Positions 57,709-64,000 of a DNA stretch of 64,000 nucleotides are shown in pieces. The translations under genes and the position numbers were made by a program. This stretch comes from Duganella levis (GTDB lineage: Bacteria; Pseudomonadota; Gammaproteobacteria; Burkholderiales; Burkholderiaceae_D), in NCBI RefSeq assembly GCF_009857605.1, contig NZ_WWCT01000014.1, forward strand, positions 62,001 through 126,000, in the 5' to 3' direction. How positions within the stretch are numbered: the first letter of the stretch is position 1; every line of letters starts with the position of its first letter. The notes under the pieces were generated by a model that was not told where the DNA came from, searched no databases, and saw only the letters and a list, made by a program, of their open reading frames with translations.

Positions 57709-58551
57709 TCAAGGATGCTCGGCTTCAACATGGACCGCTTCGCGCCGCACCAGGTAGACGCCGCTGGCGATGATGATGCCGGCGCCCAGCAGCGTATAGC
57801 CGTCCGGCAGCGCCTGCCATAACAGCCAATCGATCGCCACGCCCCAGGCCAGCGCCGTGTACTCGAACGGCGCCACGATCGACGCCTTGCCGGTGCTGAA
57901 TGCCTTGGTAATGGCCAGCTGACCGAAGAAGCCGGATAAGGCCAGCGCCAGCAGTATCCAGCCATGCTCGGCGCGCACCGGCACCCAGATGTTGTACGAC
58001 AGCGCCACCGCGCCAGCCGCCATCAGCGTCAGCAGCCAGAACATCATCGACTCGGTGCTGTCGGTGCGCGCCAGCACGCGCGCGCTGATGGCCGACACCG
58101 CATAGCAGGCCGCCGCCGCCAGAATTGCCAGGCCGCCCAGCGACAGAAAGCCCGTGCCTTCGGGCCGTAGCACCACCAGCACGCCCAGCAGCCCGACCGC
58201 GATCGCCACCCACTGGCCGGCCACCACGTGCTCTTTCAGCACCCACACCGACAGCGCCGTAATCAGCGCCGGCGCGATGAAGAAGATCGAATACGCCTCG
58301 GCCAGCGACAGCGACTTCAGGCCATAGGCAAAGGTAGTCAGCATGGCGATGCCGAGTACGGCGCGGAACACGTGCATCGGCCAGCGCACGCGCAGCACCG
58401 TCTTGAACGCGCCGCGGTACAGCATGTAGCCGCACAGCAGCGGCAGCGAACTGAGCGAGCGCAGCGCCGTGACCTGCATGGCGGGGTAATGGGCGGACAG
58501 CAGCTTCATGCTGGTGTCCATGAACGAGAACATGGCAACCGCAGTCAGCAT
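57709..58551 (-). CDS. DMT superfamily (EamA) membrane transporter
   Basis: 280 residues with about ten membrane helices in two EamA repeats ([26 protein letters not shown] at the start; [23 protein letters not shown] in the second half). Exports or imports small metabolites; substrate unknown. The first helix begins right at the start codon: in-frame codons upstream (ENLHSIYA) look like coding sequence but offer no ATG, GTG or TTG, so the true start may be non-standard. 23 bases upstream of lpxC in the minus direction. Confidence 0.85.
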   Translation of the reverse strand: MLTAVAMFSFMDTSMKLLSAHYPAMQVTALRSLSSLPLLCGYMLYRGAFKTVLRVRWPMHVFRAVLGIAMLTTFAYGLKSLSLAEAYSIFFIAPALITALSVWVLKEHVVAGQWVAIAVGLLGVLVVLRPEGTGFLSLGGLAILAAAACYAVSAISARVLARTDSTESMMFWLLTLMAAGAVALSYNIWVPVRAEHGWILLALALSGFFGQLAITKAFSTGKASIVAPFEYTALAWGVAIDWLLWQALPDGYTLLGAGIIIASGVYLVRREAVHVEAEHP

Positions 58552-58689
58552 CGCGTAGATGCTGTGCAGGTTTTCTTGACGACTGGACAGAGGAAGCTCC
58601 CGATGGAGAGAACGTCATCATGGCGACGCCCGGAGCCAGCACGGCGCGTGACGCCGTCGCTGCCATTATAGCAAGCGCTCCGTCGCGCT

Positions 58690-59658
58690 TCAGGCGGCGC
58701 GCAACTCGTCCAGCCCGGCGCTGGTGCTGATCACCGGCGCGTAGTGCAGCTCGCGCCGCGCCTTGCTGATGTCCAGCGTCACTTCGACCGCCATGGTGGC
58801 GTATTCCTGGCGCGTGATGGGCGGCTTGATGAGGCCACGGCTGAGCGCCGCCAGCACATCGCCGACAGCGGCCAGCTTGCGCAGCAGCGCGCGCGGCACG
58901 TTCTTGTCCGGCACGCTGAGACCTTGCGTGGCCAGCAGGCGCGAGATGAAATCGCGGAACACCACCGGCTCGCCATCGGTGATGAAATACACGTGGCCGT
59001 TGGCGCCGTGCTGCAATGCCTTGTCGACGCCTTCGCACAGATTGGCGATGTGGGTGATGGAGGTGTGATAGTCGCCGCCGTCGATCCACGCCAGCTTGCC
59101 GGCGCGCGCGGCGGCTACCAGTTGCGGCAGCGCGGTGGTGTCGTCGCGTCCCCAGACAAAGCGCGGCCGCAGCACTACCACCGACATCGCCTCATTGGCG
59201 AAGGACAGCGCGATGCGCTCCGCTTCGGCCTTGGTGCGCGAGTAGCCGCCGGCCGGTTTGGACGGAAATTCATGCTCTTCGGTGGCGTTGACCAGCGGCT
59301 CACCGTTCAGCAACACCGACTCGGTGCTGATGTGGATCACGCGCTGGATGCCGGCATGGCGCGCGGATGCCAACACATGACGCGTGCCGTCCAGATTGGT
59401 CTGCCGCTGCGCCGGCGTGCACCAGCCGTGGTTGGTGTCGGCAGCGGCATGGATCAGCGTGTCGCAGCCGTGCATGGCGCTGCTGAGCGATGGCAACAGC
59501 AGATCGCCCTGCTCCGCCGTGGCGCCGCAGGCCTGCACGGCCGCCGCCGCTTGCGCACTGCGGGCGAGTGCGATGACGGTGTCGCCGCGCGCGATGAAAT
59601 GGCGGATCAGGTTGCGGCCCACATAGCCGCTGCCGCCGGTGATGAAGATGCGGCTCAT
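58690..59658 (-). CDS. NAD(P)-dependent epimerase/dehydratase (extended SDR)
   Basis: 322 residues. The Rossmann motif FITGGSGYVGRNLIRHF (residues 5-21), DTLIHAAADTNHG, the catalytic SxnYxxxK set (HISTES; GGYSRTKAEAE), and VVVLRPRFVWG are typical of extended SDRs of the 3beta-HSD/NAD-epimerase kind. Substrate unknown. ATG at 59658 overlaps the tetR stop by 4 bases, so the pair is coupled and probably under that regulator's control. Confidence 0.88.
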   Translation of the reverse strand: MSRIFITGGSGYVGRNLIRHFIARGDTVIALARSAQAAAAVQACGATAEQGDLLLPSLSSAMHGCDTLIHAAADTNHGWCTPAQRQTNLDGTRHVLASARHAGIQRVIHISTESVLLNGEPLVNATEEHEFPSKPAGGYSRTKAEAERIALSFANEAMSVVVLRPRFVWGRDDTTALPQLVAAARAGKLAWIDGGDYHTSITHIANLCEGVDKALQHGANGHVYFITDGEPVVFRDFISRLLATQGLSVPDKNVPRALLRKLAAVGDVLAALSRGLIKPPITRQEYATMAVEVTLDISKARRELHYAPVISTSAGLDELRAA

Positions 59659-60203
59659 CTGGCGTCCACCAACCAGTCGATGTCCGCAAGAACCTGCGCG
59701 CGCTGGGCGGCGGGCAAATGGTGCAGATCCATCGCCTCCAGCAGCTTCAAGCCTTCCAGTGCGAGGTAGGCCAGCAGCGCGCCGCGCGGATGAGCGGCGT
59801 CGGCCGCCACCTTGGCGATCACGGCCGCCTGATTTTCCTGCACCGTGGCGCGCAATTCGCGGTCCTGCGCCAGCGCGGCGCACAGGTTCAGCGCGGTAGC
59901 GCGGAACTCTTCCGGCAGCGGTTGCGCAGCGGCAGCGATGCGGCCTCGAATGGCGGCGCTTGGCACATCGCCCAAGCTGGCGGTGACGCCATCGTTAAAC
60001 GCGTTATCGTTGCGCACGGCGCGCTCGACCACGGCCGCGATCAACGCCTGCTTGGATTTAAAGTCATACAGCACGCTGGCCTTGCTGATGCCCGCCAGCT
60101 CAGCAACGGACTCCAGCGTCAGCCGCGCCGCCCCATCCCGCGCCACCACCTTCTCGGCCGCATCCAGAATCTGCTCCTGATCGATTACCCGCTTACGCCC
60201 CAT
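59655..60203 (-). CDS. TetR family transcriptional regulator
   Basis: 182 residues. The helix-turn-helix (about residues 8-55) reads ILDAAEKVVARDGAARLTLESVAELAGISKASVLYDFKSKQALIAAVV, the TetR pattern; the C-terminal ligand domain carries TetR_C-like helices. The ATG at 60203 with GAGG upstream is preferred to GTG 60206. It is coupled to the SDR gene by a 4-base overlap and has a near-perfect 20-bp palindrome 18 bases upstream, so autoregulation is likely. Confidence 0.92.
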   Translation of the reverse strand: MGRKRVIDQEQILDAAEKVVARDGAARLTLESVAELAGISKASVLYDFKSKQALIAAVVERAVRNDNAFNDGVTASLGDVPSAAIRGRIAAAAQPLPEEFRATALNLCAALAQDRELRATVQENQAAVIAKVAADAAHPRGALLAYLALEGLKLLEAMDLHHLPAAQRAQVLADIDWLVDAR

Positions 60204-60220
60204 CACATCCTCGATAATTT

Positions 60221-60240
60221 ATATCCAACCGGTCGGATAT
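60221..60240. promoter_or_regulatory. TetR-type operator palindrome
   Basis: ATATCCAACCGGTCGGATAT matches its reverse complement at 18 of 20 positions (arms ATATCC/GGATAT, core ACCGGT). It sits 18 bases upstream of the tetR start codon, in the expected place for the TetR repressor of the tetR-SDR operon. Confidence 0.75.
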
Positions 60241-60261
60241 TAATTATCGGGCGTTTGTTTG

Positions 60262-61032
60262 TCAAGCAGGCAGCAGCATCACCAGCTTCAGATCGTGGCG
60301 CTTGGCCAGGTGCAGCGTGACCTGGTTGAAGCTGAGTTCGCCCATGCTGGGATGCTGGAAACGGCGCAGCCCGCCCTCGCGGCTGACCACGTCCTGCAGC
60401 GGCCACAGCGCGCGGAATTCGGCGCTGTCCTGCGACAGATCGGCGATCAATGAGGCCAACGGTTGCTGGCCGGCGTGCCGGCCGATGTCGGCGCGGAATT
60501 CGGCGACCAGCCGGCGCGCACGGTCTTCCCAGTCGACAATCAGGCCGCGCGCGGCGGCGCTGCGGAACATGAAGCGCAGCAGGTTGGGCCGCGCCGACGA
60601 CGAGGCCACATCCAGCCAGCCGCCGAACAGCGCCGCCGCGTGGGCGTTCCAGGCCACCGCGTCCCACTGCCGGTCCAGCATGTAGGCCGGCGCATCGATG
60701 GCGGCGACGATATCGTCCAGCGACTCGCCGTCAGGCGCCGCCTCCGCATCGTGCTGCGGGTCCAGCCGCTCGGCCAGGCTGAACAGATAGCTGCGCTCGG
60801 CAGCGCTCAGGTGCAGCACCTCGGCCATGCGCGCCAGCAGCTTGCCGGACGCCGACACCTCCCTGCCCTGCTCCAGCCACGTCAGCCAGGTCGGGCTGAC
60901 ATCGCACAGCTGCGCCAGTTCCTCGCGCCGCAGGCCCGGTGTGCGGCGGCGGCCGCCGGCCGGCAAGCCGACGCTTTCCGGCGTGATGCGCTCGCGATGC
61001 GCGCGGATGAAATCGCCAAGCTTGTCTTGCAT
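60262..61032 (-). CDS. XRE-type regulator with MmyB-like ligand domain
   Basis: 256 residues. The helix-turn-helix (about residues 25-80) reads RTPGLRREELAQLCDVSPTWLTWLEQGREVSAS, typical of MmyB-family XRE proteins; the C-terminal PAS-like MmyB domain holds DAPAYMLDRQWDAVAWNAHAAALFGG. Such regulators often control an adjacent oxidoreductase or transferase. Divergent from the methyltransferase gene (94 bases between starts), with repeat elements there. Confidence 0.92.
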   Translation of the reverse strand: MQDKLGDFIRAHRERITPESVGLPAGGRRRTPGLRREELAQLCDVSPTWLTWLEQGREVSASGKLLARMAEVLHLSAAERSYLFSLAERLDPQHDAEAAPDGESLDDIVAAIDAPAYMLDRQWDAVAWNAHAAALFGGWLDVASSSARPNLLRFMFRSAAARGLIVDWEDRARRLVAEFRADIGRHAGQQPLASLIADLSQDSAEFRALWPLQDVVSREGGLRRFQHPSMGELSFNQVTLHLAKRHDLKLVMLLPA

Positions 61033-61047
61033 GGTAGTCCCTTATAC

Positions 61048-61080
61048 CAGGATAAATCCTTGTCTTGTTACAGGATAAAA
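61048..61080. promoter_or_regulatory. Repeated AGGATAAA elements between the XRE regulator and the methyltransferase
   Basis: CAGGATAAA occurs at 61048-61056 and again at 61071-61079, 23 bases apart (about two helical turns). The first copy also forms an inverted repeat AGGAT-AA-ATCCT (61049-61060). This is a candidate binding site for the divergent XRE regulator. Confidence 0.5.
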
Positions 61081-61126
61081 ACCCACCTATTCTGCCCTGA
61101 CTGATCCCACTTTTGGAGAAAACATC

Positions 61127-61894
61127 ATGCAACAGCAAGCCGTTGTCGCCCGGCAGTTCGGCAATACCGCCAGCGCCTACCTGACCAGCACGGTCCACTC
61201 GCAAGGAGCCGACCTTGTACAATTGCGCGCGATCGCCGCCGCCGTGCCAAAGCCGCCGGTGGTGCTGGACCTGGGCTGCGGCGCCGGCCACGCCAGCTTT
61301 GCGGTGGCGCCGGTGGCGGCATCGGTGACGGCGTTCGATCTGTCGCCGGAAATGCTGTCCGTGGTGGCCAACGCGGCGCGTGATCGTGGCCTCGGCAACA
61401 TCGGCACGCAGCAGGGCAACGTCGCCAGCCTGCCGTTTGCCGACGCCTCTTTCTGCATGGTGGTGACGCGCTTTTCGGCCCACCACTGGCTGGATGTGCC
61501 GGCCGCGCTGCGCGAAGTAAAGCGCGTGCTGAAGCCGCGCGGCGTGTTCGTCATCATCGACGTCACCGCGCCGGAAATGCCGCTGCACGACACCACGCTG
61601 CAAGCGGTGGAACTGTTGCGCGACGGCTCGCACGTGCGCGACTACCGGCCTTCGGAATGGACGAAGATGCTGGATGACGCCGGCTTCACGAGCGAGCGCG
61701 TCAACGACTGGAAGCTGGACATGAAGTTCGACGACTGGACCGCGCGCATGCGCACGCCGGCCGAGCGCGTCGCCGCCATCCGCAGCCTGTTCCGCACCGC
61801 ACCGGAGGAAACGCGCGACTACTTCGCCGTGCAGGCCGACGATTCCTTCACCATCGACGCCACGCTGTTCAAGGCTGCGCAGCGGCCGCAATGA
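61127..61894 (+). CDS. Class I SAM-dependent methyltransferase (UbiE/YcgJ-like)
   Basis: 255 residues, no signal peptide. [18 protein letters not shown] (about residues 45-62) is the SAM-binding loop, then [36 protein letters not shown] and [18 protein letters not shown] in family order. Acceptor substrate unknown. It is divergent from an MmyB-type regulator with repeat elements between, so it is probably that regulator's target. Its 3' end overlaps the convergent LysR gene by 26 bases. Confidence 0.9.
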   Translation: MQQQAVVARQFGNTASAYLTSTVHSQGADLVQLRAIAAAVPKPPVVLDLGCGAGHASFAVAPVAASVTAFDLSPEMLSVVANAARDRGLGNIGTQQGNVASLPFADASFCMVVTRFSAHHWLDVPAALREVKRVLKPRGVFVIIDVTAPEMPLHDTTLQAVELLRDGSHVRDYRPSEWTKMLDDAGFTSERVNDWKLDMKFDDWTARMRTPAERVAAIRSLFRTAPEETRDYFAVQADDSFTIDATLFKAAQRPQ

Positions 61895-62819
61895 CGGCGT
61901 CCCACGGCGTCTGTTCCGGGAACACGGTGTCGAGGAAACTGAGGAAAGCCTTGACGTTGGGATTGCCGCGCCGGCTTTGCGGCCACAGCGCGGTAATGGT
62001 CGAACGGTCGACCGCGTAGTCGGCCAGCACCGGCACCAGCTCGCCGCGCGCTACGTAACGGGCAGCCACATAGGTCGGCGACATGCCGATGCCGCCCTGC
62101 CCCGCCACCATCTCGGCGACGGCGTCGCTGGCGTTGACGACCGCCCAGCTGGATGGCGTCACTTCCATCACGCGGCCATGCAGCATGAAGGGCCACTTCA
62201 GCAACTGCCCCGAGCTTTGGAAGCGGAAGTTGACGCAATCATGCTGCGCCAGATCGTCCGGATGCTGCGGCGTGCCGCGTGCCGCCAGGTAGGCCGGCGA
62301 AGCAAATGCACACAGCCGGTGCGGCGCCAGCCGGCGCGAGATCAGGCGCGAATCCGCCAGGTCGCCGACGCGGATGGCGACGTCAATGCCTTCCTTGATC
62401 AGGTCGACAAACTCGTCGCCCAGGCGCAGGTCGATGGATAGCTTGGGAAAGCGCTGCTTCAGCAAGGCCATCTGCGGCACCAGGATCTGCGTGCCGATCG
62501 GCAGCGGCGCGGCGACCCGCAACGTGCCGGCCGGCTCAGCCTTGGCGCTCAGCACCGCCTGCTCGATTTCCTCCGCCTCGCGCAGCAAGCGCAGCGCGCG
62601 CTCGTGCAGGTCGCGTCCCTCGGCGGTCAAGGTCAGCGAACGCGTGGTGCGCGTGAACAGCGACAGTCCCAACTGATGCTCCAGCCGCTGCACGCTCTTA
62701 CTGACCGCCGACGGCGAGATCGCCAGCGAACGTGCCGCAGCCGTATAGCTGCCCAGCGACGCCGCGCGCGCAAAGGCAATCAATCCCGTCAACCGTTCCA
62801 GTCCAATTTGTGCCGTCAT
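61869..62819 (-). CDS. LysR family transcriptional regulator
   Basis: 316 residues. Helix-turn-helix at about residues 8-65 ([50 protein letters not shown]) and a LysR substrate domain ([72 protein letters not shown]). Divergent from the SDR gene at 62922, its likely target, with 102 bases between. Effector unknown. Confidence 0.93.
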   Translation of the reverse strand: MTAQIGLERLTGLIAFARAASLGSYTAAARSLAISPSAVSKSVQRLEHQLGLSLFTRTTRSLTLTAEGRDLHERALRLLREAEEIEQAVLSAKAEPAGTLRVAAPLPIGTQILVPQMALLKQRFPKLSIDLRLGDEFVDLIKEGIDVAIRVGDLADSRLISRRLAPHRLCAFASPAYLAARGTPQHPDDLAQHDCVNFRFQSSGQLLKWPFMLHGRVMEVTPSSWAVVNASDAVAEMVAGQGGIGMSPTYVAARYVARGELVPVLADYAVDRSTITALWPQSRRGNPNVKAFLSFLDTVFPEQTPWDAVIAAAAQP

Positions 62820-62921
62820 GGCATGATTAAAACGAATCCTAGCCGCATTGTCAAACTTATGGCATCAACCTAATCTTGTTCCTGTCAGCGCCGAGCGCGC
62901 TAAATTCCAGGAGCAAACAAC

Positions 62922-63653
62922 ATGAGCAACCTCTTCAACGAACTGCAAGGCAAAACCGTCCTGATCGTCGGCGGCACTTCCGGCATCGGCCTGTCGGCAG
63001 CCATCCAGGCCAAGGCGGCCGGCGCGGCCGTCATCGTCACCGGCTTCGACGTCGGGCGCGCTGCCGGCGTTGCAGCCGAACATGGTTTCGCCGGCTATCG
63101 CGCGTTCGATGTCACGCGGGCGGAATCGGCGGCGCCGGCACTGGCCGACATTCCTGCGGTCGACCATCTTGTGCTACTGGCCGGCAGCTTCGTCACCGGC
63201 AGCGTGCTGCAGACCGAGCTGCCGCATCTGCAACGCGCCTTTGACGAACGGCTGTGGGCCGCCGTGCACATCATCCGCGCCCTGGGCGACCGCCTCGCCG
63301 CCGCAGCATCGATCACCTTCATCTCCGGCATGCTGGCCGACCGGCCGAACGCTCACGGCACCGCCATCCTGGCCTCGGCCAGCGCGGCAATGGAAGCCTT
63401 CGCGCGCGGCCTGGCGCTGGAGCTGGCGCCGCGCCGCGTCAACACGCTGTCGCCCGGCCCGATCAACACACCGCTGTTCGACAAGGCGCTGGGCGCCGGC
63501 CGCGACGCCTATGTCGCCAACCTGGAAGCGACGCTGCCGCTGCACCGTCTCGGCAACGCCGACGAAGCCGGCGCCGCCGTGCTGTTCCTGATGGCCAACG
63601 GCTACATGAACGGCGCCACGCTGCATGTCGACGGCGGGGTCCGCCTGGTCTGA
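62922..63653 (+). CDS. SDR family protein lacking the YxxxK catalytic pair
   Basis: 243 residues. Cofactor loop VLIVGGTSGIGLSAA (about residues 13-27), the NAG-like LLAGSF segment and FISG keep the SDR fold and the Ser. Where the active-site YxxxK is expected (before the helix AAMEAFARGLALELA) the sequence is AILASASAAMEAF: neither Tyr nor Lys is there. LSPGPINTPLFDKAL and HVDGG near the C-terminus are normal. So it binds NAD(P) but probably lacks classical dehydrogenase chemistry. Divergent from the LysR gene; SD CAGGAG precedes the ATG. Confidence 0.87.
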   Translation: MSNLFNELQGKTVLIVGGTSGIGLSAAIQAKAAGAAVIVTGFDVGRAAGVAAEHGFAGYRAFDVTRAESAAPALADIPAVDHLVLLAGSFVTGSVLQTELPHLQRAFDERLWAAVHIIRALGDRLAAAASITFISGMLADRPNAHGTAILASASAAMEAFARGLALELAPRRVNTLSPGPINTPLFDKALGAGRDAYVANLEATLPLHRLGNADEAGAAVLFLMANGYMNGATLHVDGGVRLV

Positions 63654-63722
63654 CAAGGGCCCGCATGCGCCTGCCAGTTGACATGGCATACTATGCTCCA
63701 ACACTCACACCAGGAGACAGGC

Positions 63723-64000
63723 ATGCAGGGAAATCGTCGTAATTTTCTCAAGCTGGGCGCCACCAGCGCAGCGGTTGGCGTTTTGGGGCAGGCGGCTGCG
63801 GCCGACATCGAAGCACCACAGGTCGGCGCCATCGCGCCGCTGGCGGCCAAGCTGGGCCTGCGCCTGGTCACCTTCGCGCCGGGTCCGCAGGACAAGCCGC
63901 GTGTCGGCGTCGTGTTCGATGATGGCCAGGTGATCGATATCGGCGCCGAAGCCAAGCGGCAAAAGGTCAAGCTGGCGTTCGATCCCGATTCCATGCTGTC
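63723..64000 (+). CDS. Tat-exported fumarylacetoacetate hydrolase family protein (3' end outside window)
   Basis: First 92 residues only. A twin-arginine motif (NRRNFLKLG, residues 4-12) and a hydrophobic stretch ending in AAAA predict Tat export. After a linker the segment LRLVTFAPGPQDKPRVGVVFDDGQVIDI matches the N-terminal domain of FAH-family hydrolases and isomerases. CAGGAGACAGGC before the ATG gives an AGGAG SD. It starts 69 bases after the SDR stop, same strand. An exported FAH protein is uncommon, since most are cytoplasmic. The catalytic metal site would lie beyond the window. Confidence 0.8.
   Translation, partial: MQGNRRNFLKLGATSAAVGVLGQAAAADIEAPQVGAIAPLAAKLGLRLVTFAPGPQDKPRVGVVFDDGQVIDIGAEAKRQKVKLAFDPDSML

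Overview
The window is high-GC bacterial chromosome from a betaproteobacterium, most likely Oxalobacteraceae (Duganella/Massilia/Janthinobacterium-like). The pointers are the pilB-pilC-pilD-coaE-zapD-yacG block, the argJ / secA / dciA / lpxC neighbourhood, a SigF-NrsF-YedYZ1-MrpX locus and many TonB/Tat/Sec exported enzymes. This is inference from gene content; no rRNA or other phylogenetic marker was searched. No insertion sequence, prophage, tRNA, rRNA or CRISPR array is visible.

Left part (1-29,000): nucleic-acid and purine use. It opens with a BMP-family nucleoside-type ABC transporter (binding-protein fragment, ATPase, two permeases). After a mixed stretch come three translationally coupled exported hydrolases (5'-nucleotidase, phospholipase D-like, S1/P1 nuclease), a TonB-dependent receptor, and a six-gene minus-strand operon puuE-xdhA-xdhB-xdhC-guaD-adenosine deaminase, with uraH divergent from it. 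Together they describe degradation of extracellular nucleic acid, dephosphorylation, uptake, deamination, and oxidation of hypoxanthine/xanthine to urate and on towards allantoate. A urate-oxidising enzyme and OHCU decarboxylase are not in the window. The mixed stretch holds a LysR regulator divergent from a methyl-parathion-hydrolase-like metallo-hydrolase and an M28 peptidase, nudK with a divergent DeoR regulator, a HigB toxin with an antitoxin that lacks a DNA-binding domain and abuts a cytochrome c gene, and a periplasmic binding-protein-like gene.

Middle (29,000-38,000): a TPR methyltransferase, a glyoxalase-like protein, a ClC channel with a divergent MarR regulator and an operator-like palindrome between them, then sigF-nrsF divergent from yedZ1-yedY1-mrpX. 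The last locus matches the hypochlorite-scavenging system known from Azospira. Both arms carry a GTAACC-N16-CGAA promoter match. A CNNM/CorC-type protein follows.

Right part (38,000-64,000): housekeeping blocks (pilB, pilC, pilD, coaE, zapD, yacG, mutT-type Nudix, DUF815 ATPase, argJ; then secA, dciA, lpxC) with accessory genes set into them. These are a sensorless, degenerate histidine kinase between pilC and pilD, and between argJ and secA a porin / small phosphate-binding-like protein / histidine kinase operon, a decayed Rpn-like gene, a DUF4019 protein and a GAF histidine kinase. The end carries a DMT transporter, an SDR-TetR pair with a clear operator, an MmyB-type regulator divergent from a methyltransferase, a LysR regulator, an SDR lacking the catalytic Tyr/Lys, and the start of a Tat-exported fumarylacetoacetase-like protein cut by the window edge.
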